The notes: generated by a model not told the origin, from the sequence alone. A DNA stretch of 64,000 bases from Tretioscincus oriximinensis (GCA_022410635.1 JAJVDF010000210.1:1176005-1240004); one strand, 5' to 3'. Counted from the stretch's first letter, positions 1 through 10,200 are shown. Numbers and translations are program-made.

Positions 1-68
1 AAGGGGAAAAGGGGAAGGGGAAAAAGGGGAGGGGAAGAGAGGGAAAGAGAGAGGAGCGGGGAGAGGGA
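1..68. repeat. Purine-rich low-complexity tract (GGGGAAAA-like)
   Basis: The first 68 bases are almost only G and A on the plus strand, in irregular GGGGAAAA-like units. It lies in intron 1 of the phosphofructokinase gene, so that transcript carries it as a polypyrimidine tract. No coding potential. Confidence 0.8.
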
Positions 69-360
69 ACCACGCGTGCCAAGCACGTTCTTCCGGACAC
101 ACAGCAACTTTGGGAGCCATGGAGGGGAAGGGAGGGCAGGTTCCCCGTCCAAGGTCCTCCTTCCTTTCTTTCCCAGTTACTTTACAGGAGCCCTGCTATG
201 AATTTGTCCCGTCTGACGACCCCCAAACCTTACCCCACCCCAGCTTGGCACGTCTTCCAAGCTGGTCCCCTGGGCAGCCCCGGTGGGCGCCGCAATTCCA
301 CCCCTCCCCNTTCCCACACACCCCTCCCCTGCAGGAGCCCCCCGAGGGTCCTCTGGTTAC
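1..360 (-). other. PFKP: PFKP intron 1 (5' part, runs off the window)
   Basis: Follows the exon 1 donor at 360/361 on the minus strand. It contains C-rich sequence near the donor and the purine/pyrimidine tract at the window edge. No further exon is visible. Confidence 0.7.
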
Positions 361-442
361 CTTGCGCGTCTCCGCCGCTGGTGAGGACGCCGATGGCTTT
401 CCCGGCCCCCGAGAGGTTCTCGAAGAACTTCTTGTCCGGCAT
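361..442 (-). CDS. PFKP: ATP-dependent 6-phosphofructokinase, platelet type: first coding exon (partial gene)
   Basis: Phosphofructokinase phosphorylates fructose 6-phosphate to fructose 1,6-bisphosphate, the committed step of glycolysis, as a cytosolic tetramer. Read on the minus strand, the exon encodes 27 residues from the ATG at 442-440 plus the first base of the next codon. It ends with GKAIGVLTSGGDAQ, which is the start of the N-terminal catalytic half with the ATP-binding GGDAQG turn. The exon ends CAAG and is followed at once by GTAACC (360-355), a good donor in phase 1. The lead-in KFFENLSGAGKAIG is closer to the platelet paralogue (KFLEHLSGAGKAIG in human) than to the muscle or liver forms, hence PFKP. 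This ATG is the only in-frame ATG in the exon, and the short lead of about 11 residues fits family members. The rest of the gene lies beyond the left edge. Paralogue choice is inference from about 20 residues. Confidence 0.85.
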
Positions 443-858
443 GCTCTCGTTGGTCTGCACGGCCCGGTGGACGAAGGCGACGGGGGCGGCGGGCGGCGGG
501 CCGGGCGTCACGAGGGATCCCCGCCGGCGGGGGCTGGAGGTGCCTCGCGGGGACGCCGCGCCGGGAGTCCTGGGCGACGCGCTGCCCTTGCGGGGCGTCG
601 CCGGCCCTCCCTTGCGGCCCGGGGGCGCCTCTTCCGTGGACGACGAGGCGGGGCTGCCGCGGGGCGAGCGCGGGGATGCTGCTGCTGCTGCTGCTGCTGC
701 TGCCGCCGGTGCCGCCGACTGGGGCGAGGCCGGGCGGGACGGAGGGGCGGCGGGCGGCGGGCTGGAGCCTGGGGCGGGAGGCGGCAGCGGCTGCTGGGCG
801 GAGGCCTGGACGCGGACGCTCTGGATCTTGACCGTGTAGATGACTTGGCTTCGCCCTG
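443..858 (-). other. PFKP exon 1 leader, open in frame; possible extended N-terminus with poly-alanine
   Basis: The frame of the PFKP start stays open upstream without a stop to about 1039, but has no ATG. The longest reading starts only at a GTG. The open stretch would encode a proline-, serine- and alanine-rich segment with about nine alanines in a row, then SPRRRGSLVTPGPPPAAP, then MPDKKFFENL. At 859-860 there is a good acceptor (pyrimidine tract ending CCCCAG on the minus strand), immediately followed by a stretch reading QVIYTVKIQSVRVQ, which is less biased in composition. Either this is plain GC-rich 5' leader, or an upstream exon can be spliced to 858 to make a longer isoform. Confidence 0.4.
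678..703. repeat. (GCT)n trinucleotide repeat
   Basis: About eight to nine pure GCT units on the plus strand, followed by GCC/GCT-like units. On the minus strand the repeat reads as GCA codons in the frame leading into PFKP, giving a poly-alanine run if translated. A likely length-polymorphic site. Confidence 0.85.
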
Positions 859-1052
859 CTGGGGAGCAGCAGACAGAGGGAGATGTGACGGCCCGGGAGG
901 AGACGCGCAGCCCGCCCGATCGCCCGCCGTGCCCAGGAGCCGCTTCCAGGCTCCCTCGGCCCTCCCGCGCTCCTCCCGCTGACAGGCGCGCCAAGCTCCG
1001 CCCGCCCGGCTCTGACGGGCAGGCGGGCACGTCGCTCACGGCAGGGGTCTCC

Positions 1053-1092
1053 GCCGATTGGTGGGACGGGGCGAGGAGGCGGGGCGAGGCCA
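1053..1092 (-). promoter_or_regulatory. CCAAT box and GC boxes of the PFKP promoter
   Basis: On the minus strand a CCAAT motif lies at 1061-1057, with GC-box (Sp1-like) motifs of the form GGGGCGGGGC type next to it at about 1066-1092. No TATA box is obvious. Transcription probably starts somewhere between about 1050 and 860; I cannot fix the exact base. Confidence 0.55.
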
Positions 1093-1234
1093 GAGTGGAT
1101 TAGACCCACTGGCTGCCTGCCTGTGCGGGGGGTCATGTGCGGTCGGATGCTGCACGCGCGCGAGTGGGAAAGCGCTGGGAGTCAGGCTGTGGCTGCATCC
1201 ACATGCTCCGTCCCTTGGAACAGGAGCTTGCCAG

Positions 1235-1345
1235 CCACACGCNAGTGTAGACCATGGCAGGCCCCGAATGTCTATATTAGCATGTGGATGGCCAAGGTCT
1301 ATCCCGAGGCATGGCCCAGAATAAGGCTGCGTGTGGAGGGAGCCT
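1235..1345. mobile_element. Diverged copy of Harbinger-like MITE (family P)
   Basis: Contains the family words TAGACCATGGCAG, AGCATGTGGAT and CCAGAATAAGGCTG also seen at 30.2, 43.6, 44.7, 45.9, 48.5 and 50.7 kb. The ends are eroded. The copy with perfect ends is at 45856-45988. Confidence 0.5.
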
Positions 1346-1525
1346 GNGATTGGAAGAAGGAGCGCTGGCGGCGAAGGGGCTTGTTTCTTGCAAGTAGCTG
1401 CCCTAGGCCTGTCGGGGGGAGGAAAGCAGGGATGGGGGCGTTCTGCACTGGCGTCTTAATCCGGGATAGATCTCGGAGTATCTGGCATAAGGCCGCATCC
1501 ACCCATCCCTTATTTATCCCACTGT

Positions 1526-1606
1526 AGTTGGATATTCCACAGCACCACATTGGTTGGACGTGGATTTATTCCAGAATATCCACGCTTCATTGTGGAATAT
1601 CCAATT
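1526..1606. repeat. Nested short palindrome
   Basis: The 13-base arms TTGGATATTCCAC (1528-1540) and GTGGAATATCCAA (1592-1604) are perfectly inverted. Between them lies a second inverted pair, GTGGAT/ATCCAC. Probably the remnant of a foldback or MITE element. Confidence 0.6.
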
Positions 1607-1779
1607 AGCCTGTGGTATAAAGCGCAAACGTGCTGGCCCACCGTGATGTCATTTGACGTACGGTCCAATGGCCACTTGCGCAGTTGCAGGAAGGTGGCAC
1701 AGCCCACCTCCCAGTGAAAGTGGGTTTGCACGAGCACAGCGCCCACCATGATGGCAGCAGCGCAGTCGGCACCGCCTCG

Positions 1780-1855
1780 TTAGCCAATCTGTACCCAGTC
1801 CTGTCCACAGGAAACATTTTTGCTGCTTACAGGAAGTTGGCTGGGGGACCTGTCT
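1780..1855. repeat. Dispersed repeat, copy 1 (shared with 8490-8560)
   Basis: About 70 bases with the words CCCAGTCCTG, CACAGGAAACATTTTTGCTG and ACAGGAAGTTGG occur here and at 8490-8560 in the same orientation. I do not recognise the family; likely part of an older interspersed element. Confidence 0.6.
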
Positions 1856-2135
1856 ATGGGGGCTCCTGCCCTCTGCATGCTAGGATGGTCAACCTTAGAA
1901 TAAGTTTCAAATGTGTTAGCGTTGAGGAATTTACTTTCATGTTTCTTTGGAACATAAATTGCTTGGCAAAGAGAAGGGTGATACTTTGGCTTTCCAGCCT
2001 CTCTCCAGAGGGAGGCAGCGGCAAAACACTTTAGCAGCTTTGCCAAGAAAACTGCACAGGGGCTGCCTTGAAGTCCATCAGGATACGAACTGAGGGTGGA
2101 ATTATGAAGTTCACCATCAACTGTTCAAAAATATA

Positions 2136-2795
2136 GTGAGAACATAAGAACATAAGAAGAGCCATACTGGATCAGGCCACAGCCCATCTAGTCCAGCATT
2201 CTGTGTCACACTGAGGGCCACCAGATGCACCTGGGCAGTCTGAACAGAGGAAAGCAAAATATGCTCCTGTTCATGACTTCCTGCAAATGGTATTTCAGGA
2301 GTCCTGCCTGTTGCTCCATCCCAGAGGCAACATCCAGACATCCATCCTAGTATCCATTTATACCTTTGGTGTCCATAAACCTGTCTAGTCCTGTCTTGAA
2401 ACTATCCAAGCTGTTAGCTACCACCACCTCTTCAGGAAGTAAATTCCACAGGCCGATGACCCTCTGGGTGAAAAAATACTTTCCTTTGTCTGTTCTCACT
2501 TTTCTACCCAACAGTTTTAAGGAGTGCCCTCTGGTCCTAGTGTTGTGTGATAGAGAAAACATTTTTTCTCTATTCACCCTGTCGATCCCATGCATGATTT
2601 TGTACACTTCAATCAGATCACCCCTCAAACGTCTCCTTTCAAGGCTGAAGAGGCCCAGACGTTGCAGCCTTGCTTCGTAAGGGAGGTGCTCCAGACCCTT
2701 GATCATTTTTGTTGCCCTCTTCTGCACCTTCTCCAGTTCCAAAATATCCCTCTTGAGATGTGGTGACCAAAATTGAACACAGTATTCCAATTCTG
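2136..2795 (-). mobile_element. CR1-type LINE, 3' end with C-terminal reverse transcriptase region
   Basis: Minus-strand frame 2790-2347 reads [20 protein letters not shown] then [20 protein letters not shown], the C-terminal thumb/tail region of CR1-clade reverse transcriptases, ending in a natural stop. The 3' untranslated part runs to short ATGTTCTT-like terminal repeats at about 2136-2155, typical of CR1. It is truncated at the 5' end and abuts a small inverted piece of itself (2793-2817). Same family as copies at 5.8, 9.2, 20.4, 27.7 and 62.8 kb. Confidence 0.85.
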
Positions 2796-2935
2796 GTCAC
2801 CACATCTCAAGAGAGATATTTCTTCACCAAGCCTTGTCCTGGGGTCTGCCATAGTCTACACCAGCATGCAGCTGGTAACCCCCAATTCNGAGATATAGGC
2901 TGCAATGTGCTGCAAGAAAAAGGCTCTGTACCATG

Positions 2936-3112
2936 AGAGCCAGTTTGGTGTGGTGGTCAGAATCTTGGACTCTTATCTAGTAGTCTCCTGGTTCAATTCC
3001 ACACTCCTCCATGGAGCCAGCTGNATGATCTTGGGCCAATCACTGTTCTTTAGAACTCTCTAAGCCTCACCAACTTTACAGGCTGTCTGTTGTGGAGGAA
3101 GAACCTTCTTTG
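2936..3112 (+). mobile_element. tRNA-derived SINE (squamate type)
   Basis: Begins GAGAGCCAGTTTGGTGTGGT, has a degenerate A box near TGGTCAGAA and a B box TGGTTCAATTCC, and ends with the body words CCTCCATGGAGCC and GTCTGTTGTGGAGG. The same element occurs at 17957-18125 and 56150-56390, all in plus orientation. Confidence 0.75.
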
Positions 3113-3675
3113 TTACACTTATAATGTGTTTTTTATGTTCAATAGCCTCTCGTATATCAAGGCCAAGTCAGTGATCGCAGGNCTGTACTTCCAACCTAAT
3201 CCTATTTGAGGCCAGATTATATTATTTGGTTCAATTTATTAGTTTAAAGAGGGTTCATCCAGGGCTTCATTCTCAAATGGATAAGAGAAGCAGCACACAA
3301 CACAGATTTTTGAGTTACAGGTTTTAGAGATATTTCTTCTGAAATGGAAAAATGGATATTGGCACAAGGAAAATAAGCTCTAAAACGTTTGGCTAAAACT
3401 GGTTAAAGTAGTCATGTGTTGTGCATTGCATTCCAGAAATTCTTAAAAGNACCAGAGCACAGCATTGCCACAACATCAACCACTAGAACCGGTGGCCCAA
3501 ACAAACAGAAAAATCAATGTCACCTTTCCATTTGTACAGGGCAAAATAGGGTTGTTGTTATTATTGTTGTTGCTGTAAATGTGTATAACTTGAGTAAAAT
3601 CTCAGGGTGGCAAATGGTAAAACGTTCTCTTATTGGTTTAAGCATTAAAATTACACTTTATGTATTTCTAAAGTA

Positions 3676-3886
3676 GGCTGACTGGATGACTCCTTTTTTT
3701 CAGGAGGTGAAAACCCGATTTTGGGGTACCTCCCAGTTTTTTCTGAGAAAATTCTTTTTTNAAAAAAAGATTTTTTTTTTCAAAAAATGTTTTGGTTTTT
3801 TATTTTTTTTCCTCAGAAAAAAACGGGAGGCACCCCAAAAACAGGTTTTCAACACACACACACCCAAAAGGGTCATCTGGTCAGCC
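3676..3886. mobile_element. Hairpin MITE, Tc1/mariner-like (family G), copy 1
   Basis: Near-perfect palindrome whose ends read GGCTGACTGGATGACTCC and its inverse GGTCATCTGGTCAGCC, flanked on both sides by TA (3674-3675, 3887-3888). The centre is A/T homopolymer. A TA target duplication plus long inverted ends points to a non-autonomous Tc1/mariner-type element. Further copies at 4.2, 4.4, 8.6-9.0, 10.4, 15.3, 26.9 and 36.1 kb. Confidence 0.8.
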
Positions 3887-3936
3887 TATGAATCTAAAGT
3901 AGTGTCAGTGGGGCTAACAGTTCATACTGTCTAGAA

Positions 3937-4124
3937 CAGACCTGGGCAAGGGGCGGCCCGAGGGCCACATGCGGCCCTCCTACTGTCTCTGACNGGCCCG
4001 GCCCTCTTAGCTCAGAGTTATATACAGTATTGGGTAAAACTGAGTTAACTATATTAATCCGGCCCTCTAAAACCACCCCAATTTCTCATGCGGCCCCTTG
4101 GGAAAATTTAATTGCCCACCCCTG
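3937..4124. mobile_element. hAT-type MITE with perfect 8-bp target duplication
   Basis: A 188-bp element starting CAGACCTGGGCAA and ending TTGCCCACCCCTG (imperfect inverted ends), flanked on both sides by the identical 8-mer GTCTAGAA (3929-3936 and 4125-4132). CAG-starting inverted ends with 8-bp duplications are the hallmark of hAT transposons. The interior is rich in GGCCC words, like common reptile hAT MITEs. Confidence 0.85.
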
Positions 4125-4187
4125 GTCTAGAAAGCAGAGGNTCACCTGTTTGATCCTTAGTCTCTCTCCAGGACCCTTTTCACACTA

Positions 4188-4262
4188 GGCTGACCAGATA
4201 CCCTTTTTTTTGGGGGGGAGGGGCTGGTTTGGGGGTGTCTATCCCCCCAGGAAGGACTTGTC
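4188..4262. mobile_element. Family G MITE, left arm only
   Basis: Starts with GGCTGACCAGATACCC after TA, then poly-T and a G run and the word GGGTGTCTATCCCCCC. The right arm is missing. Confidence 0.6.
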
Positions 4263-4413
4263 TATATGTAGGCTTTATAATGCTGGTAGCAGTTTAGCAT
4301 TCTGTTTATGGACATTTATTTGTTTACTTCATACTTCAATAAAAACTAAAAAACCAAGAGTCAACAATGCCTTGGTGGTACAGCCAGCAGGATCTTAATC
4401 CAGCACTAAAGTA

Positions 4414-4873
4414 GGCTGACTAGATGCCCCCTTTTTTGGGGGGGAAACCCAGTTTTGGGGTGTCTACCCCGCTCTCCCAGGGGGAGGGGGCGCCATTTCC
4501 CCGGTTTTTGCTGAGGAAAAAATATATTGTATATATATATATATATTTTTTGGGGAAAAAATGTGAAAAAAAATCACTGCAGTACCACTAGGGGGCTCTG
4601 GCATCTGAGACCAGCTCCTGAAGACACCCTGCCCTCAGTAAAAAATAAAAATTCTCTCACACTCCAAAACTTTCTCGCACACTTCAAAAAAATGTTTTAA
4701 TTTTTTTTTTAATTGCCGCATAAGCACTAGGGAGTTCTGGCAATTGGGGCCAGTGTCCTCTGTAAAAAAATAAAAAAAATTCTGATGTATGGGTACTCCA
4801 AAATTTCTCAGTTTAAAAATTCTCGCATGAATATTAATTACCCCTGTTTGAGTCTTAGAAAATCTGGTCAGTC
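4414..4873. mobile_element. Family G MITE, long form (460 bp)
   Basis: Starts GGCTGACTAGATGCCCCC and ends with AATCTGGTCAGTC, flanked by TA on both sides (4412-4413, 4874-4875). Unlike the 200-bp copies it has an interior with the words CACTAGGGGGCTCTGGCA and GACACCCTGCCCTC. The 8597-9000 copy shares this interior in the opposite orientation. Confidence 0.7.
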
Positions 4874-5380
4874 TACACTAAAAGTACATTAGTGTTAAAA
4901 GGCTTTTCCATATGTTTGCAGCCACATATAGTACTTATGAAATCATAACAAAAAGTAGATTTGAAACTATTATGATGTTGCCTGGATGCTCTTCATTTTA
5001 TCTGTTGGCAGCAGTAATTGCTATATTTAACTTAAACTCATACANTTAAATTTCATTTCTCCAAGAACAAAAAAGGCAGCAAGGAGAGATTTGGCNTTTT
5101 CTTTAAAGAGGGAAGTTGTAGTGTGAGCAAGAATGGGTAAGTATTGGTGGGAAAACATCAATACCCTTTTGCAAAACAGCAGCATTTTCAACTGACAACA
5201 ATTCCTTGGGGAAAGAAATGTAGAGGAAAGGCGCAGATAACAAAATCTAAACAAAGCAGTAGAAATAAGGGAATGGTACCAGATAAACCAGTTTAATGTG
5301 TTCAAAATGGTAGACACCAATTAGAAATTATGAATTAATATGTTAGTATAGAAATATAGGATAACTAACAAAAACATTTA

Positions 5381-5445
5381 TTTATTTATATTTATACCCT
5401 GTCCCATATCCGAAGGTCTCAGTCAATCAATATGATTAAAAGATG
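5381..5445 (-). mobile_element. L2/CR1-group LINE (family B) 3' tail fragment
   Basis: Reads TTTATTTATATTTATACCCT then CCATATCCGAAGGTCTCA, the reverse complement of the family B 3' end CCCTGAGACCTTCGGGTATA with its (AAAT)n tail. Confidence 0.65.
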
Positions 5446-5499
5446 TAAGAATCTGTGGATTGTCAGGATAATTTAGGAAGTGGGCATGCCATCTCTATC

Positions 5500-5625
5500 C
5501 CTACTTTTAATATTGTTTTATACTTTTTTAATTTTTGTATTGATGTTTTACTGTTTTTGCCGCCCTGAGACCTTCGGGTATAGGGCGGGGTATAAGTATA
5601 AATAAATAAATAATAAATAAATATA
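5500..5625 (+). mobile_element. Family B LINE 3' tail fragment
   Basis: Contains GCCGCCCTGAGACCTTCGGG then TATAGGGCGGGGTATAAGTA and an (AAAT)n run, in plus orientation. It forms an inverted pair with 5381-5445. Confidence 0.7.
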
Positions 5626-5844
5626 AGCTTATGCTTAATAACTTCTCCATCGTAGGTGCCATTTGGCTAATTTAAAAGTACATGGGATGTATGTAGAGGT
5701 CACGCCAAGGAGCGACACAGAGAAGGTGGAATGGAAAGTCTGTGACTCCTGGTTTCATGCCAATGGGAAAGGGTAGAGNTCTGCTTTCATCCAGGGTTTA
5801 GGGATACAAAGAGTCATGGAGTTGGGAGTCATGACTTGGGAGTC

Positions 5845-5980
5845 ATGAACAGGAGCATATTTTGCTTTCCTCTGTTCGGACTGCCCAGGTGCATCTGGTG
5901 GGCCTCTGTGTGACACAGAATGCTGGACTTGATGGGCTGTGGCCTGATCCAGTATGGCTCTTCTTATGTTCTTAAAGAGG
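5845..5980 (+). mobile_element. CR1-type LINE 3' end fragment
   Basis: Plus-strand copy of the 3' untranslated end: CTGCCCAGGTGCATCTGGTG, CACAGAATGCTGGACTTGAT and a terminal TTCTTATGTTCTTA. Same family as 2136-2795, opposite orientation. Confidence 0.8.
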
Positions 5981-5985
5981 TTTTA

Positions 5986-8489
5986 TCCTCCGTACTTTGG
6001 GACACAAGGAAGGTATATTCCCTGTATTAATAAAACTCATTTTTCAGAAATCCTCTGACTCTGCTCTTTGCTGGCTGTGAGAATTATTCCTTATAGTAAG
6101 CATTCTTTTCTACCAAGACATTAATGCAAGTCATCCAATCAGTTACAAAACAAAATGTTATAGTGACATGAATTCATTCAAGAAAACAAGATCTCTTCAC
6201 CCCTTGTTTTCCAAAAGAAGGAACAGGAGGAAGACAGATAGCTGTACCTCATAGCCTTGGGCCTAGGTAAGAGATAATTAGATTAGCTAAGAAAAAATCC
6301 TGTTATGTACCACCCATCTGATACAGCTGCACTTATATTTTGTCTGCTAGAAATAGCTGCTTGGTAGATTGGGCCTTTGACTGGGGAATGGCGCAAGCAA
6401 TTAGCGGGAATACACTATTTGCATTGCTAATTGATTCACTATTCCCCAAACACTCCAAAACCATTCCTGAATTTGATCTGGGAACATTTTTGCAGAAAAT
6501 GTGGATGTCACATTCTAACCTTTCCAAGTTCTACATGTTACTTTACCCAACTGCAGTGAGAGTGGGAGCAACCAGGCAAATAGAACACATGAAAAAGTTA
6601 GAATGCAGAGTGGCCAATTTAGCTAAAATTGAACGGACACACCTGGTTTTTTAAGGGTTTTTTTCTGTGGGAGGGGCAATTATTTCGGCTAATTATTTAT
6701 TCACCCGCTGGAACATAGTTTTGATGCTTTCTGCTTTGGGGTTTGGAGCAAGAATCGGTCTCCCCAGCCAGTGAATGAGTATGCAAAATATGCACCGGTT
6801 CATGACTGGTCAACCTAGAAAGCACAGGAAGAAGAGACTTTCTTTAATAGCATTTTTCCCTGTCATGACTATAGCTCTATTCTTATTGATAACTGTTTTG
6901 GGAGGGTACCATTGTGTAGTTGTGACCGACTTCTGATATTTCCAAGGGCAATGAGCTACAGCTGCCTCCTGGATGAAGATGTAGGAATTCTTTTATTCAG
7001 ATCCCCTCTCATTACAGAAGCATACAAGGTGGTATAAAGCAATCCGCAGCCTACTTTGCAGAAATGTTGTGAGGTTAAAATGAAAGCAGGAGAACAGCTG
7101 TTGCTACTTTAGTTTAGGCCTGGAATATCTCTTAGCACCCTAGAAGTTAATAAGAAAAGGGTAGGAAGCATGATCTTTTATATACAGGTCTGCTTCTTGT
7201 TAGTCTCTAAGAAAATGAAGATGAAGGTACACAAATAAATATAAACCTACATTGCACCAGTCAGTAGTAAACTGGGAAGGGAAACAAACACAATAATTCC
7301 TCCCTCATCCTGCTTTTAAATACAGAATAGGTTTTTAAAGGTTCCTACAGTGCCAGAAGTATTCTTCTCTTTGACATTCCCCCAGCACAATGAGAACTGG
7401 GGAAAAAACCCATTAACTCACATTGAGTTGGGAAAGTGCTTCCATATGCTGTCTGTTTTGCTAACTGTTGTTGGTTTCAATCATGCACCAAGCTGTTACT
7501 CAATTGAATCCATTGGTCTACTAAATTTATTCAACTGCTGGGGACATGCACTATGCCATCACAAATGTTCTTTGAAGCATTTCAGATGATTTCATCACCT
7601 CTCTGCCTGAGGAAAAGGTATGCCTGTTGGAATACATAGCTAAGACACCCTTTCCATGCTAGACCATATTATAGATTGTAAACTGGAATAGGAATCTGCC
7701 ACTGCAAGCTGGTACAGACTTCAACAGGTCCCAAGTGGAGTCTCTTCTATTCTCCACAGCATGTGTACAAGAAGCCCCTAGTTGAAGATATAAACTGGAG
7801 TAAGACCCTAGCTTGCTTGATTACTATAGTTTGATTTGCACTTGGCCTTCTGAATCCCACTGCCCTCGTGTCATTCCAGGCGAAAATAAGCCAGGTCAAG
7901 GCCTGGGTTAGTCCATTCCAGAATGGGCATAGAACAGAAGAACTTTTAGATTATGTTCTGGAACAGAATTAGGGTAGTTGCAAATCAGGCCTACCCTGCC
8001 ACTCCTGGGCATACTGAAGGCTGTTGATTTTGCTGTATTTNTGCTGAACCTTATTCAATCTGGGCTGTATCTCTGAATAGGACCCTGCCATACATGTTTA
8101 TATAGGTTGGGTGCCAGGTATAAATAATACCAAACTGCCAGCTTGCTATTTTTCTGCTTCCTGACAGAATTCCTGTTTCCTGTTTATGGTTTTAAATTGT
8201 GTTTCTGCTTGCTTTTCTATGCCTTTTTTCACGATGAAAACTGCATATTATTATAAAAGATTGGACGCCCAGCAGGTTCACAAAACTGCTAGCAACAACA
8301 TATGAAAAAAAGTGAAATAGAGCTGTTGTTGAGCTCTCAGTGAAGTCTGTTCAGAAGTGTAGTCCAAGCAGCAATAAGGACATTTCCTGCACTGCTCGGT
8401 CTCTTCTGCCCAGCCTGTGTGGGACCCTGCCTTGTGGACTACAGTTCCTAGCCTGCACCGTAGATAGCACTGGGAGGGAGGAAGCCTCT
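5986..8489. other. Unassigned intergenic sequence
   Basis: No gene or clear repeat was recognised. A 104-codon open frame at 6340-6654 and one of 79 codons at 7350-7589 have no splice context or recognisable composition. I treat them as chance. Confidence 0.4.
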
Positions 8490-8560
8490 TTAGCCAATGT
8501 ATGCCCAGTCCTGCCCACAGGAAACATTTTTGCTGCTACAGGAAGTTGGTCCAGCCTGAC
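8490..8560. repeat. Dispersed repeat, copy 2 (shared with 1780-1855)
   Basis: Shares CCCAGTCCTG, CACAGGAAACATTTTTGCTG and ACAGGAAGTTGG with the copy near 1.8 kb. A family G MITE begins close to its right end. Confidence 0.6.
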
Positions 8561-8596
8561 CCCAGCCATCTCTAAAGATTTCCTGATGCCCAAATT

Positions 8597-9000
8597 GGAG
8601 TAATTAATATTTATGTTAATTTGCATATTCATGAGTATGCAAATCTCCCACCAACATGCATACCCCTCCAAAATCCCCATCCAAGAAACCCATGAAGCGC
8701 TTGGGAATTTTTTGAAGTGCATGAGAATTTTTTGAAGTGCATGAGAATTTTAGAAGTGTGTGAGAAATTTGCATTTATTTTTATTTTTTACTGAGTGGAG
8801 GGTACCTTCAGGAGCTTGTCCTGGTTGCCAGAGCCCCCTAGTAGTGATGCAGTTAATTAAAAATAATAATAAAAAAAATTACCTCCAATTTTTTTTTCCT
8901 CTGCAAAAAATGGGGAAATCGCCTCCCCCACTAGGGGGGTGGGGTAGACATCCCCAAAACCAGGTCCCCCTCCCAAAAAAAAAGGATCAACTGGTCAACC
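8597..9000. mobile_element. Family G MITE, long form, left end eroded
   Basis: Ends GATCAACTGGTCAACC followed by TA. The interior (GAGTAATTAATATT, GCCAGAGCCCCCTAGTAG) is the reverse complement of the 4414-4873 copy. The left terminal repeat is not intact. Confidence 0.6.
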
Positions 9001-9225
9001 TACAAGACTATGAGTGTTCAGTGCAGGAAAAGGCCTTATTGCAAGAAGAGTAATATTAAAACTAGAAGCNCAGGCATCTAAAGGGAGAGCAGGGTGTACA
9101 AATAATTCATTTACAAATTCAGCACCATATGGAAAGACAAAGAGACCTCTAATGCTTTGAAACAGCATTTAGACTTTTCTAAAAGCTGTCCAGAAGCCAA
9201 AATTGAATGAATAAGATAAAACAAA

Positions 9226-9540
9226 TGTAAAACTAAGAACATAAATCCATAAGAACATAAGAGGAGCCATGCTGAATTGGGCCGGAGCCCATCTAGTCCA
9301 GCCTTCTGTCTCACACAGTGACCCACCAATTGCATCTGTGCAGTCTGGAGCAGAAGAAAGCAAAATCTTCACCTGTTCTCAACTCCCTACAAATAGTGTT
9401 TCGGGAATATTGCCTGTTGCTCCATCCCAGACGCAGCATCAAAATATCTATCCTAGTAGCTATTTTTACCATTGATGTCCATGAACTTGAATAATCCTGT
9501 CTTATAACTTCCTCTTCTGGAAATAAATACCAATAAGCAT
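9226..9540 (-). mobile_element. CR1-type LINE 3' end fragment
   Basis: Starts with the AAGAACATAAGAGGAGCCAT end and continues through AGCCTTCTGTCTCACACAGT and CCTGTTGCTCCATCCCAGA to the end of the ORF region (CTTCTGGAAATAAA). Minus orientation, truncated 5'. Confidence 0.8.
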
Positions 9541-10200
9541 CAATTCATTCACTGGGATGCTGTGGCTGCATTTATGATTTTGAACCCATCAACTGATGGG
9601 TTTTCCTTCCCTTTCTTCCTTTCTTTTCCTTTCCTCTTACAGTCTACTCTTTTGCTGGTTTTCTTATTTTTGGCTATTTTTTTTTAATTTTCATCCCACT
9701 GTTTAAAAANATATTTTTAAAAGAATTCCTTTATTACTTACGTTCCGCCATTGTTTCGGTGCTTTGTATTCCCTTCTTTCCTAAAAAAATAATGAGCTTG
9801 GATTCAATCATGTAGCCTTCTTTTGTCACTACAAAAAAGTTATGACACCATTGAACTGATTTTTCAAACCAACTGTCACCAACTGCCAGTCTTTCTGCTC
9901 AACCCCTATTTCAGCTCTTTGGCCAATTTTACTACATTCTGTGCAGTAGAAATCATTGTTTTTATGCAGTAAATGTTAGGAGACTTGTTCTTTTATCTCC
10001 TGTCACGTAATAATGGCTTGTTTTTTTCCTTCCACATCTTGGAAATCTGGTGATGCAATCTACCTCATTTTTGTTTGACTGACCTGTCAACGCGGGCTAA
10101 CCTGTGCCCACGGGATGCTCCTTATCCATGCTGTTTTACACTTAGGTTTGTACTGTTGCTTTTAATATAATTATTATTTTGAATATTCAAAGAAGCATTT
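9541..10200. other. Unassigned intergenic sequence
   Basis: T-rich and low in coding signal. A short TTCC/CTTT-rich stretch lies at about 9601-9650. No gene or repeat family recognised. Confidence 0.4.

Larger units (their letters stand above)
355..1165. promoter_or_regulatory. CpG island over the PFKP promoter and exon 1
   Basis: About 0.8 kb with very high G+C and dense CG dinucleotides, in sharp contrast to the AT-rich sequence to the right. It covers the first exon and the presumed transcription start of PFKP, as expected for a housekeeping promoter. Confidence 0.85.

Noticed and set aside
110..982. Long plus-strand open frames in the CpG island (110-982, 198-839)
   Set aside because: They are antisense to the PFKP exon, with low-complexity Gly/Arg/Cys runs from GC-rich sequence.
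2347..2790. Minus frame as a host protein
   Set aside because: It is the C-terminal part of a CR1 reverse transcriptase, also found at 20.5 and 63.2 kb.
6340..6654. 104-codon plus frame
   Set aside because: No promoter, splice or family evidence; AT-rich surroundings make such frames common.
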